Source: a virus
DNA: 20,361 nt
IMG/VR virus record: IMGVR_UViG_3300044611_001939
Coordinates: 1-20,361 of that record
Direction: 5' to 3' (one strand)
Shown here: positions 1 to 7,037 of the stretch, piece after piece
How positions within the stretch are numbered: position 1 is the stretch's first letter
Layout of the letters: the number at the start of each line of letters is the position of its first letter
Notes under the pieces: generated by a model
Databases searched by the model: none
The model's input: only the letters and a program-made list of their open reading frames with translations
Told to the model about the DNA's origin: nothing
Translations under genes and position numbers: made by a program

Positions 1-13
1 GGATAGTGCTAAC

Positions 14-298
14 ATGTACTCCATATTTACAATACAGTTACTTATTGAGATGTCGGAATATGTAAAAAAGCAATATGGAATTACTTTAGATCAATTTTTA
101 GAAGAACAATACTTAGAGTTTGACTCATACATATATTCTAAAATACCAGAATTTACTAAAATAAATACAATAACGCATTTAGGAAATAAGCGTGCAACAT
201 GGTCAGAAATAAATGATTATATAGATCAGATTGATACAGCTAAATACTCTGGCGTCAAAATGACCTGGGACTTTATTGGTGCAAAAAATGATGATTAA
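14..298 (+). CDS. Unrecognised protein, possibly the 3' end of a longer gene
   Basis: I do not recognise this 94-residue acidic protein. It has a helical N-terminal half (IEMSEYVKKQYG...LDQFLEEQY) and a C-terminal part with WSEINDYIDQ and TWDFIG, but no signal peptide, membrane segment or known motif. The reading frame stays open to the left edge of the window (codons from base 2), so the ATG at 14 may be internal and this may be the C-terminus of a larger protein. Only a weak GGATA lies in front of that ATG. It is convergent with the next gene and their stop codons share the palindrome TTAA at 295-298. Function unknown. The start is the least certain part of this call. Confidence 0.6.
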   Translation: MYSIFTIQLLIEMSEYVKKQYGITLDQFLEEQYLEFDSYIYSKIPEFTKINTITHLGNKRATWSEINDYIDQIDTAKYSGVKMTWDFIGAKNDD

Positions 299-729
299 GG
301 TAGATTGTTAACCTTATCTTCAATACGTTTTACAACATCAGTATACTTATACCAGACATCTGGTTGACCACTATATTGTGTGATATTGGCAGCTATGATT
401 TTCATTAAACCCATAGCTAATCTTATATCTTTAACTGTTTCAGCAATTTTGACAATATCACTATTGTCAACTATGTTGTTTATTTTGTGCATTATCACTT
501 TGTCTTCTGGATAATGCTTCTTAATATCTACGTTTAGCTCATCTAAATTTTTCTTAATATGAGAAATTAAGATTTGATTACGCATAATTTCGCTTTGTAA
601 TGCCTCATTTTTGACCAGGTATTGAGTGAGAAGAGAAATTGCCTGATTAGCATTTTCTAAACTTTTTAGAACAACTGCATCTTGAGGCAAATTAATATTT
701 GACTGACCCGATGGTTGCATTTCTTTCAT
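295..729 (-). CDS. Unrecognised helical protein, last gene of the leftward operon
   Basis: This 144-residue protein has no family I recognise. From about residue 18 it is almost entirely predicted helix with heptad-like spacing (VVLKSLENANQAISLLTQYL, then SEIMRNQILISHIKKNLDEL), which suggests an oligomeric helical bundle or coiled coil. There are no cysteines, signal peptide or membrane segments. The start is well supported: AAGGAG lies 6 bp before the ATG at 729. It is the third gene of a tightly packed leftward set (10 bp after the previous stop), so it is probably co-transcribed with the two genes to its right. Its stop overlaps that of the convergent gene by four bases. A structural or scaffold role is possible from context only. 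Confidence 0.8.
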   Translation of the reverse strand: MKEMQPSGQSNINLPQDAVVLKSLENANQAISLLTQYLVKNEALQSEIMRNQILISHIKKNLDELNVDIKKHYPEDKVIMHKINNIVDNSDIVKIAETVKDIRLAMGLMKIIAANITQYSGQPDVWYKYTDVVKRIEDKVNNLP

Positions 730-739
730 AAAACACTCC

Positions 740-1354
740 TTATGTGCATATTCTATTATAGTCGCTATCTCTCTGGAACTTACTTGCTAATTCTGCTAAA
801 GTGACTGGAAGCCAAGAAGCAAATATCTTTTCTAATTTTTCGTCAAGCTTCTTGCCTTTTGCGGTTGGAGTTTCAAAAGCGGTTCCAGTATCTTCATAAA
901 CATCATGAAGTTCATTATAAACATATGGTATTCTTTTTATTTCTTGCATAATGCTACTAAAGTAAGGAGAGCCTGGGAACAGACTGCCATTGCTCTTCTT
1001 GTACAGGCAAAGCATTGTTTGAATTTCTTCAGGTAAATCTTTAAAATTGTTTACATTTTCTGTAGCTTGCTTAAAACTATCTTTCATTTCTTTAGAAGTT
1101 CTTTCCATAACATTAGAAGTGTCAAGGCCATGAACCTCTCCCATGCCACGTAAGCCCTTAGCAAGAGCCAAGGTTGATGTTCCACCCATTAGGTGATTAA
1201 CCAGCGGGCTGTCTGTAACGCCCCTTAAAAGCCCCCATAAGGGACTTCCAGGGCTTCTCTTGGTTTCTTCAGCTAGTTCCTTAGCCGTTTCTTTTAACGG
1301 ACCTATGGCTTGTTTTTTCATATGTATAAAATTGTCGGTTTTAAGAATTATCAT
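740..1354 (-). CDS. Unrecognised phage protein, 204 aa
   Basis: I do not recognise this protein. It has a basic N-terminus (ILKTDNFIHMKKQA), a Gly/Leu-rich stretch around residues 35-70 (PLWGLLRG...LMGGTSTLALAKGLRGMG) that is weakly hydrophobic, then a mostly helical charged region. It looks soluble or loosely membrane-associated, with no catalytic motif. The ATG at 1354 is preferred because AAGGG stands about 6 bp upstream, just after the previous gene's TAA; the alternative Met12 has no ribosome-binding site. It is the middle gene of the 1947-to-295 leftward operon, with gaps of 8 and 10 bp. The Met-Lys-Lys-Gln-Ala string near the N-terminus resembles short K-x-A strings in several neighbouring proteins, but that similarity is too short to mean much. 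Confidence 0.78.
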   Translation of the reverse strand: MIILKTDNFIHMKKQAIGPLKETAKELAEETKRSPGSPLWGLLRGVTDSPLVNHLMGGTSTLALAKGLRGMGEVHGLDTSNVMERTSKEMKDSFKQATENVNNFKDLPEEIQTMLCLYKKSNGSLFPGSPYFSSIMQEIKRIPYVYNELHDVYEDTGTAFETPTAKGKKLDEKLEKIFASWLPVTLAELASKFQRDSDYNRICT

Positions 1355-1362
1355 ATTATCCC

Positions 1363-1947
1363 TTATCTTGAATATTCACCAGTTATTACATAAAGTTGCT
1401 GTATATTCTTTCCTAATGGAGGAAATACAGGTCCTATTGAGCCAAAAAGATTTTCTTGTTCTATCCATCTGTGTATCTTTTTAGCCTGTTGCTTGAACTT
1501 GATTGGAACCTTTCCTATAACGTCTTGTATTTCATGTGGCATTACGGGGGGAAATGCACTCATGTCTAGTTTTCTTGTGCCTCGAATGTTGCACATTTGC
1601 TCTGGAGTCATGACTGTTCTTGCAATAGAGCTTCTAGATCTTTGATGCATAAGTTGAGTTGTTCTTGAACTTAAGAAATTTAAACCATTGATAACGGACT
1701 CAATCAACCATACCATCTTTTGCATTTTTTCTAACTCAAATTTTTCTCTTGGAACAAGAGGTGGATTTTTTTCATCATCTTCTTGAGCTTTTTTCTCTTC
1801 AGATATAATATAATTTAATTCTACTAATTCTGATTCTAAAAACCAAATACTGCTGTCTGCCAGCATTTGTTCTGTTGGTGTAAGTGTGTATTCTGTATTT
1901 GATTCTAATTTAGAATATAAATTAGTAAGGATATTCTTAAATGGCAT
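1363..1947 (-). CDS. Unrecognised phage protein, first gene of the leftward operon
   Basis: This 194-residue protein is not a family I can name. The first 100 residues are helical and acidic (LTPTEQMLADSSIWFLESEL, EEKKAQEDDEKN). The middle carries a basic patch (MHQRSRSSIARTVM) and the C-terminal third has Pro/Gly-rich turns (FPPVMPHEIQDVIG, GPVFPPLGKN). There is no signal peptide or enzyme signature. It heads a leftward three-gene operon and is divergent from the gene at 1993. The 45-bp gap between them holds a perfect palindrome with a TATAAT box on each strand. No good Shine-Dalgarno precedes its ATG at 1947, unlike its operon partners, so translation may be weak or the leader short. A virion or scaffold role is only a guess from the neighbourhood. 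Confidence 0.78.
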   Translation of the reverse strand: MPFKNILTNLYSKLESNTEYTLTPTEQMLADSSIWFLESELVELNYIISEEKKAQEDDEKNPPLVPREKFELEKMQKMVWLIESVINGLNFLSSRTTQLMHQRSRSSIARTVMTPEQMCNIRGTRKLDMSAFPPVMPHEIQDVIGKVPIKFKQQAKKIHRWIEQENLFGSIGPVFPPLGKNIQQLYVITGEYSR

Positions 1948-1949
1948 GG

Positions 1950-1963
1950 TATAATATATTATA
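1950..1963. promoter_or_regulatory. Palindromic divergent promoter region
   Basis: TATAATATATTATA is a perfect 14-bp palindrome between two divergent start codons (1947 on minus, 1993 on plus). It gives a TATAAT -10 box on each strand. On the plus strand it is preceded by TGG, making an extended -10 (TGGTATAAT, 1947-1955). No convincing -35 element is visible on either strand. The symmetric sequence could also be an operator. Promoter activity is inferred, not shown. Confidence 0.45.
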
Positions 1964-1992
1964 TTTTCTAAAATTTTGAGGTTATTCCTATC

Positions 1993-2853
1993 ATGTATTC
2001 ATCGAACAGTTTGCACTTTACAAGAAATAGTCAACTATTAGAAAAACTAGCACAAGCTACTCAGGGCAATCAGTATGTAGATATTAGTGGCAAGCCTTCT
2101 AAAACACCTGTTCTATATGATCACGGTGGAAGAAAATACTATTATATGTCAGACGGTAGAAGAATTGATCAACTATCAGGTACAGTAATAGATACAGATC
2201 AAAATGTAGCTCAAAAAGCAAAAGATTATGCCGCATCGACAGCTCAAGCAGCATCACAACAGCAAGCTCAAAAACCTGGAGTAAATCCAGCCGCAAAATT
2301 TATAGAAGTGAACGAAACAAGAAAAAAGTTTAATCTTCCTGAGTATAGATCTGTACAAGAGATGATTCAAAAAGAAAAAGATTTGAATGAAGACTATCAG
2401 GCAGCAATGCAAAATTATATAGAAAATTATGGATGGACAGCTGATCAATTTTACAAGCATTATCCAACTGTTTATGATTTTGCAGTTGATTTGCAAAAAC
2501 CAGATCTTTCATCTGGTGGTAGAAAAGATTTTAGTGATGAAAGAATATTGAAATCTATTCTTACTTTTAATGAAGATGAGTTAAACAAAATACCAACACA
2601 AGAAGCATTTAGAGTTTTAGATGCATTTATTGGTAGACTTCCAAATATTAATGTAAAAAATGAAACATTTGATCAGTATGAAAGACGCTTAAGAATAGAT
2701 CTACTCAAGTATCGTATGATAAATCCAAAAATGATGGAACACATCATAAAGCAAAAGATGGTGGATGCTCAACAGAGACTAGGAAGACAAAATCCAGCCA
2801 TAGCAGCAGCATATCAAGAAAGAGCTGCTCAAAGAAGTTACCGAAATAGATAA
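1993..2853 (+). CDS. Unrecognised phage protein, 286 aa, possibly structural
   Basis: I do not recognise this protein. Residues 1-30 contain a basic/hydrophobic segment ending in LEKLAQATQG. Residues 40-65 have an aromatic patch (GGRKYYYMSDGRR) and 75-100 are Ala/Gln-rich and probably disordered. The remainder is helical and charged, ending in an Arg-rich tail (AAYQERAAQRSYRNR). The KLAQ string resembles KKIAQ in the convergent neighbour at 2921-3835, which also has an aromatic YYGPYAAPDGKKRYF patch. That hints at two proteins handled alike, for instance by a capsid maturation protease, but this is inference. The ATG at 1993 has GAGG about 10 bp upstream. It is the only rightward gene in this block and ends at a hairpin terminator shared with the convergent gene. 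Confidence 0.8.
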   Translation: MYSSNSLHFTRNSQLLEKLAQATQGNQYVDISGKPSKTPVLYDHGGRKYYYMSDGRRIDQLSGTVIDTDQNVAQKAKDYAASTAQAASQQQAQKPGVNPAAKFIEVNETRKKFNLPEYRSVQEMIQKEKDLNEDYQAAMQNYIENYGWTADQFYKHYPTVYDFAVDLQKPDLSSGGRKDFSDERILKSILTFNEDELNKIPTQEAFRVLDAFIGRLPNINVKNETFDQYERRLRIDLLKYRMINPKMMEHIIKQKMVDAQQRLGRQNPAIAAAYQERAAQRSYRNR

Positions 2854-2870
2854 TTAATTTTTTTAATAAT

Positions 2871-2899
2871 AAAAAACAGGCATTTCTGCCTGTATTTTT
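2871..2899. terminator. Bidirectional terminator between convergent genes
   Basis: The hairpin ACAGGCA (2876-2882), loop TTTC, TGCCTGT (2887-2893) is flanked by a run of A on the left and of T on the right. It can therefore serve as a Rho-independent terminator in both directions, for the rightward gene ending at 2853 and the leftward operon ending at 2921. Confidence 0.8.
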
Positions 2900-2920
2900 A
2901 TTTTATCATTTTTACTTTAA

Positions 2921-3835
2921 TTATCTATCTTCAAATTCACCCGTATAAGAATATCTCTTAGCACTCTTGTCAAATACAACTTTAAAGTATCTTTTCTTGC
3001 CGTCTGGAGCAGCATAAGGTCCGTAGTAACCCTCTATATTTGCTTGCTTGCCATCTGGGAAGAAATAATTAGGCTGACGAACATTAGATGCTGAAGAGCT
3101 AGCAGGTGGTAACTGAGTGTTACCGGGAGTTGCTGGAGTAGAGACACTAGCTTGTCCACCGCCGCCAGCTTGTCCACCGCCGCCAGCTTGAGATGGAGGC
3201 GGCTTAGAAGCTACGTCATCTTTGCCACCTCCAGTTGAACCTGGAGTTGCTCCGGGTGCGGGTGCAGGTGCGGGCTTTTTACCTTCTGGTCCAGCTCCAA
3301 GTGGAACGTTGGGGTCATACGGGCTTCTTGCTTCTTGCTGTGGGCCTTGCGCCTTGGGACTTCCTCCGCCGCCTTGAGAAGCTGCTGCTCCAGCTCCAGC
3401 TGCACCGCCAGCCTGTATCTTTGAGTTAATTCTACTAGCAAGTTTATCTAAAAATGCAAGGCGAGACTCAAATCCGCCTCTCATTCCAATTTCTTTTATA
3501 CCTGCGGCTTCTTGTTGAGATATATCCCAAAGACCAATAAAATTCTTAGCAGCATCTTCACGATTAGGACCTTTTGTAATTCTGTCTTTCCAGTAATTAA
3601 TTACTTGAAGTTTTTCTGTAGGATCTAAGCTTTCAAAATATCCACTACCAGCTCCAGCAACAGGAAGTCTATCAAAACGTCCTGCTTGCATAAAAGCAAG
3701 AGCTTTTTGCTTGTTCATTTGCTGCATAGATTCTTGTTGCATTTCTGCCAACTCAGATTGTTGAGCAATTTTCTTAAAATTACCAGAAGACTTTAGTAAA
3801 ACTTTATTTGTAATTTTTTGTTTTCTGTTATTCAT
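2921..3835 (-). CDS. Low-complexity Gly/Pro/Ala-rich phage protein
   Basis: This 304-residue protein has a basic N-terminus with FKKIAQQSELAEMQQES, then a helical region (residues about 30-130) with LDPTEKLQVINYWKDRI and a Gln-rich coil. A long disordered linker (about 140-245) consists of GAGAAASQGGGG, PAPAPAPGATPG and two copies of QAGGGG. The C-terminal 50 residues look folded and aromatic (YFFPDGKQANIEGYYGPY, then KRYFKVVFDKSAKRYSYTG). I do not recognise the family. It is the last gene of the leftward operon from 6950, 16 bp after the previous stop, with AAGGA about 9 bp before its ATG, and it ends at the 2871-2899 terminator. The linker-plus-terminal-domain layout would suit a virion or internal capsid protein (inference). 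Confidence 0.82.
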   Translation of the reverse strand: MNNRKQKITNKVLLKSSGNFKKIAQQSELAEMQQESMQQMNKQKALAFMQAGRFDRLPVAGAGSGYFESLDPTEKLQVINYWKDRITKGPNREDAAKNFIGLWDISQQEAAGIKEIGMRGGFESRLAFLDKLASRINSKIQAGGAAGAGAAASQGGGGSPKAQGPQQEARSPYDPNVPLGAGPEGKKPAPAPAPGATPGSTGGGKDDVASKPPPSQAGGGGQAGGGGQASVSTPATPGNTQLPPASSSASNVRQPNYFFPDGKQANIEGYYGPYAAPDGKKRYFKVVFDKSAKRYSYTGEFEDR

Positions 3836-3851
3836 GTGAATTATGTCCTTA

Positions 3852-4589
3852 TCAAATTTCGAATCTTTGCTTTAAAGCATCTGCTGTTCCTGTACCAGAT
3901 GGCTTAGCTGCTGCTGCTGCTGCTGCTGGCGCTGACTGCTGTGGAGGAGCAGATGGGGTTGGTGCAGGAGGAGGTTGTGTGGAAGTTGGAGCTTGAGGAA
4001 GTTGCTGAGTATTTGTTTTACCAGTGAGTGCCTCATAATTAATAGGTTCCTTTCCTGTTGCAATCAGCATATCATTCATAAGTTCATCTTCTTCTAAAAG
4101 CTTCTTGCCAGCTTCAAAAGCAGGACCAATTCCTCTTTCAGTAAGTCTTTGAGATATTGTTGCAATTCTTTCACTTAATTTAGCATCAATATTTTTAAGA
4201 TCATTATCTAGACGATCAGATATGCCGCCAAGTCTTGATTTCACTTCTTGTTGGAATCTTGCTTGTGCATCTTGAAGAGCTTTTAGCATTTCTGGAGTTT
4301 CTGAACCACCAGACCACCAGTCTTGAGCAGACTGTAGCAAGTTTGATTTACTGAATATAGATGCTAAAGCTCCAACTGCACCGCCAGTTAATCCAGCTCT
4401 CAGAGCAGATCCGAATAGAGCGCTACCTGCTCTTCCAAGTGCTGGACCAACAGCCCTTCCAAGATTATAGGCTAACTGAGCTTCTTTATTGAGTGTGAAT
4501 GTTCCATCAGCTTCAGCAGTAACGTATCCTTTTCTGATGCCTGAAGCAAGCCACTGTGTTTGAGATATTTTTATCATTTCTTTTTTCAT
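3852..4589 (-). CDS. WL-motif protein with glycine-rich and coiled-coil regions
   Basis: This 245-residue protein shares an N-terminal motif with the next two genes upstream: MIKISQTQWLASGIRKGYV (residues 5-23). A Gly/Ala-rich hydrophobic region (about 44-83: GRAVGPALGRAGSALFGSAL, then GLTGGAVGALASIF) could insert into or cross a membrane, or pack as an amphipathic helix. A coiled coil follows (about 100-155: QARFQQEVKSRLGGISDRLD), then a Pro/Ala-rich disordered tail with eight consecutive alanines. The last ten residues, ADALKQRFEI, echo IAEALRNRY near the C-terminus of the next protein upstream. The start at 4589 has GAGG 5 bp upstream. The gene lies 9 bp after its upstream partner, so the two are co-transcribed. 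Function unknown; a minor virion or ejected protein is one possibility. Confidence 0.82.
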   Translation of the reverse strand: MKKEMIKISQTQWLASGIRKGYVTAEADGTFTLNKEAQLAYNLGRAVGPALGRAGSALFGSALRAGLTGGAVGALASIFSKSNLLQSAQDWWSGGSETPEMLKALQDAQARFQQEVKSRLGGISDRLDNDLKNIDAKLSERIATISQRLTERGIGPAFEAGKKLLEEDELMNDMLIATGKEPINYEALTGKTNTQQLPQAPTSTQPPPAPTPSAPPQQSAPAAAAAAAKPSGTGTADALKQRFEI

Positions 4590-4598
4590 GTTAACCTC

Positions 4599-5828
4599 TT
4601 ATTTTGGTAAATAATCTGGAGACTGTGGAGCAGAGGCTCCTGGTGCATATCTATTTCTTAAAGCTTCAGCTATCTGATCTTGCTTTTTCATAGCTGGACC
4701 ACGTGAAGTTGGTTGAGTTTGCTGTATTTGTCTTTGTAAATCAGCAATTGTAGCCATTGTATTTCTCATTTCCTTATCAAGCACTTTACTAATGCCTGCA
4801 ATGGGCTGGAATACCATTTGTAGTGAAGCAATGCCTCGCTGGAAATCTTGAGGTCTGTAATCTTTCATTTGATTATTACCTCTTGCTGCATCAAAAAGAG
4901 CATCAGCGCCATAATATCCGGCTAATCCACCACCAAGTGCTGCAGCACCACGGCCAAGCATTTGTCTACCAGTTAATGCTGGAGTTGGATTTGGAGTTGG
5001 ATTTGGAGTTGGATTTGGAGTTGGATTTGGAGTTGGATTTGGAGTTGGATTTGGAGTTGGATTTGGAGTTGGATTTGGAGTTGGATTTGGAGTTGGAGTT
5101 GGAGTTGGATTTGGAGTTGGATTTGGAGTTGGATTTGGAGTTGGAGTTGGAGTTGGATTTGGAGTTGGATTTGTTCCACCGCCACCGCCAGAAGTGCCAC
5201 CACCAACTAAGCCAACAGCAGCTCCTCCTTTGTATGGAACAGCGCTCTTAAATGCAGCTACAAATTGTGCATTATCCATACCAGCACCCGCTGGATCAGT
5301 AACTCTTAAGTTACCCTTTCCTACCATTCTTTCAAGAAGATTTTTGTCTTGATTATATAACTGAATCATTTGAGAATTTCCAGCAGGGTCTGTTACTTTT
5401 AATAAAGATCTTTCCAAACCTCCAGCACGTGATGCAATAACGTCAAACTTGAAATTTTGTCTTTGATCTGCAGGAATAGCCTGTATCGCAGAAATAGCAC
5501 TGTCTCCTTGGAATCTTAAGGCTCCAAGTTGAGACATTCTACCTTCTCTAAATCTATTCCATCGCTCTCTTAATTTTAATGCAGCTTCTGGATCTTGTGG
5601 ATCTATTTTTGCTTGAGCGCGGCTACCAGAGTCACTTTGCAACCAATCTTCAAAAGACGGAAGTTGAGCAGCAATAGAAGGGTCATACAAAGATCCCTGC
5701 GCTACCTTCACTACGCCATCACCTTCTGTGTAAAATAAGCCTTTATCTAGGCCAACCTGAAGCCACTCACGGGAGCTCATTTTAATCATGGGTTTAGACG
5801 AATTTGCTGTTTTAATAAAACGTGCCAT
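4599..5828 (-). CDS. WL-motif protein with (Asn-Pro-Thr-Pro)n stalk
   Basis: This 409-residue protein has four visible parts. First is a short basic leader ([13 protein letters not shown]), followed by the shared motif [17 protein letters not shown] at residues 14-30. A globular region reaches about residue 205. A Gly-rich hinge then leads into a 64-residue Asn-Pro-Thr-Pro repeat (about 220-283), which would form an extended polyproline-like rod. The C-terminal region (about 284-409) opens with [20 protein letters not shown] and contains [13 protein letters not shown]; both are matched in the paralogue at 5890-6618 (GRGLAAGAGGVGGYLLADWI and DIAGISKSLDKSM). GGAGG lies about 10 bp before the ATG at 5828. 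The repeat is a multiple of three bases throughout, so copy-number change would alter rod length without frameshift. I cannot name the family; a virion component is inferred. Confidence 0.83.
   Translation of the reverse strand: MARFIKTANSSKPMIKMSSREWLQVGLDKGLFYTEGDGVVKVAQGSLYDPSIAAQLPSFEDWLQSDSGSRAQAKIDPQDPEAALKLRERWNRFREGRMSQLGALRFQGDSAISAIQAIPADQRQNFKFDVIASRAGGLERSLLKVTDPAGNSQMIQLYNQDKNLLERMVGKGNLRVTDPAGAGMDNAQFVAAFKSAVPYKGGAAVGLVGGGTSGGGGGTNPTPNPTPTPTPNPTPNPTPNPTPTPTPNPTPNPTPNPTPNPTPNPTPNPTPNPTPNPTPNPTPALTGRQMLGRGAAALGGGLAGYYGADALFDAARGNNQMKDYRPQDFQRGIASLQMVFQPIAGISKVLDKEMRNTMATIADLQRQIQQTQPTSRGPAMKKQDQIAEALRNRYAPGASAPQSPDYLPK
4981..5172. repeat. 12-bp tandem repeat encoding NPTP units
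   Basis: Sixteen near-perfect units of GGAGTTGGATTT (plus-strand reading) run without interruption for 192 bp. Two units are the variant GGAGTTGGAGTT, which adds an extra Thr-Pro pair. On the minus strand the array codes for the Asn-Pro-Thr-Pro rod of the 4599-5828 protein. Both the 12-bp and embedded 6-bp periods keep the reading frame. Confidence 0.97.
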
Positions 5829-5889
5829 TATGTAATTTCCTCCAAATGCTATATGTTATTCAAAATAATATAAATGTTTTCCTCTTCAT

Positions 5890-6618
5890 TTACTTATTTT
5901 TTGCTGCGTCTAACTGTCTAATTAAGTCTAAAACGGTTGCGACGCCTTCTGCCATACTCTTGTCAAGACTTTTAGATATTCCAGCTATATCTTTAGCAAT
6001 CATAGTTAATTTAAGTGCGGCTCCTTTAAATTTAGGGATACTGCCTGCTTTTTGTTCTATTACTGATGGAGATGCAACATTAAATCCTTTTCTTTGGTCT
6101 ATAGTTGCATCAGCTATCCAGTCAGCAAGAAGGTATCCTCCAACCCCACCGGCACCAGCAGCAAGACCTCGACCAGCAACTGTTCTTGCCTTACTTGGAC
6201 CCAGAATAGAACGGATTCTACTGGGTCTTGTTGTTGACTGAAGGGCTGCCACCTGTTCTGGAGATATAACTCCACTAGATCTTAAATATTCTCGCAATCT
6301 TGCTGGATCTGCAGCAATTGCGTTTATAACTGCAGGATCAACATTTTGCTGCCTACTTTGCATAATGCGTGAAACAAGCATTTGTGCACCAATGCTGCCA
6401 GCAACAACACCAAAAACAGAATTACCGTCTGATTGCTCCGATTCTCTTGAACGTTCTGGAGACTCATTACGTCTTGACGCTTCACCTGGATTTATAATGC
6501 CTCCAGAAGCAGAAGGAAATGGCATATTTGTAACATCAAAAGCAACTTTGCTTCGTGTTGAAACCCAGTTGTTTTCTATGCCTATTTTTAACCAATCTGC
6601 TGAAGACAGCTTAATCAT
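5890..6618 (-). CDS. WL-motif protein, paralogue of the NPTP-repeat protein
   Basis: This 242-residue protein begins with the shared motif MIKLSSADWLKIGIENNWV. A charged disordered part (about 45-70, RRNESPERSRESEQSDGN) precedes a helical middle with DPAVINAIAADPARLREYL. The C-terminal domain (about 145-242) matches the neighbour at 4599-5828: AGRGLAAGAGGVGGYLLADW and DIAGISKSLDKSM, then VATVLDLIRQL. I place the start at ATG 6618, overlapping the previous gene's TGA as ATGA, because it aligns with the family motif; a TTG at 6657 would add 13 residues and is less likely. The ATGA overlap suggests translational coupling. The Gly-rich GGVGGYLLADWI stretch is weakly hydrophobic. The duplication is clear, but the function of the pair is unknown. 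Confidence 0.83.
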   Translation of the reverse strand: MIKLSSADWLKIGIENNWVSTRSKVAFDVTNMPFPSASGGIINPGEASRRNESPERSRESEQSDGNSVFGVVAGSIGAQMLVSRIMQSRQQNVDPAVINAIAADPARLREYLRSSGVISPEQVAALQSTTRPSRIRSILGPSKARTVAGRGLAAGAGGVGGYLLADWIADATIDQRKGFNVASPSVIEQKAGSIPKFKGAALKLTMIAKDIAGISKSLDKSMAEGVATVLDLIRQLDAAKNK

Positions 6619-6950
6619 GGAAGCTTGGTATTCTTTCTCCAAGCTTTGCAACTCCAATATCTGGCACTTGTTCTGTCTTTAGCCTGATCGCACTTATGTC
6701 TAGCTAAAAAGCTCTTCTGTCTACTTGGCTTATTTCTCTTAATTGACAGTGTTTTTTCACCTTTTGCCTTGGCGCTTGAGCCACCATGACCAAAGTTAAC
6801 CTTCTTTACATTTCCACTCTTTGGATCTTTGACATATACCTTAAATTTCTTTACATCGCCCTTCATGATCTTGCCTAGTGGAACATCTTTACCGCCATGC
6901 TTTGCGGCTTCTTTACGCATTTCGTAGTTATTTGAATTGAATTCGAGCAT
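6615..6950 (-). CDS. Small basic protein of the ARHKCD...YWSCKAW family
   Basis: This 111-residue, strongly basic protein has a short N-terminal leader (to about residue 30), then KKFKVYVKDPKSGNVKKVNF (about 33-52). A C-terminal signature region follows: KRNKPSRQKSFLARHKCD, then SARYWSCKAW. I recall this combination (KVNFG, a basic RxSFxARHxCD segment and YWSCKxW) from conserved proteins of T4-like cyanophages and some large algal viruses, where its role is not established to my knowledge. The two Cys plus His could bind metal. It is the first gene of the leftward operon; AGGAG lies 5 bp before the ATG at 6950. A strong hairpin terminator sits immediately upstream (6962-6998). Basic charge and position beside probable capsid-associated genes suggest nucleic-acid or scaffold contact, but that is inference. 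Confidence 0.85.
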   Translation of the reverse strand: MLEFNSNNYEMRKEAAKHGGKDVPLGKIMKGDVKKFKVYVKDPKSGNVKKVNFGHGGSSAKAKGEKTLSIKRNKPSRQKSFLARHKCDQAKDRTSARYWSCKAWRKNTKLP

Positions 6951-6961
6951 AGAATTCTCCT

Positions 6962-6998
6962 AAAAAAAGAACAGTACGGTTTTTACTCCGTACTGTTC
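6962..6998 (-). terminator. Strong terminator placed directly upstream of a gene start
   Basis: GAACAGTACGG (6969-6979) and CCGTACTGTTC (6988-6998) form an 11-bp perfect stem with an 8-nt loop. On the minus strand the stem is followed at once by seven T (6968-6962), a textbook Rho-independent terminator for the leftward gene ending at 7038. It ends only about 11 bp before the ATG of the next leftward gene (6950), so it could also act as an attenuator in that gene's leader. Confidence 0.85.
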
Positions 6999-7037
6999 CA
7001 TACCCCTTTTTATTAAAATATAAATATATGTATGAAA

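Noticed and set aside
4981-5172. CRISPR array
   Set aside because: The 12-bp units are contiguous with no spacers and are fully coding.
4823-5251. Rightward and alternate-frame open frames made of LELDLELD or LQIQLQIQ repeats
   Set aside because: They are by-products of the 12-bp repeat read in other frames; the leftward NPTP frame has the family N- and C-terminal domains and a ribosome-binding site.
6619-6657. TTG start at 6657 giving a 255-residue WL-motif protein
   Set aside because: The ATG at 6618 forms an ATGA overlap with the upstream stop and starts exactly at the motif shared by the two sister proteins.
7019-7026. TATAAATA on the plus strand, the T4 late promoter consensus
   Set aside because: It points into the antisense of the 7038-7712 gene with no rightward gene for almost 700 bp, and the surroundings are simply AT-rich.
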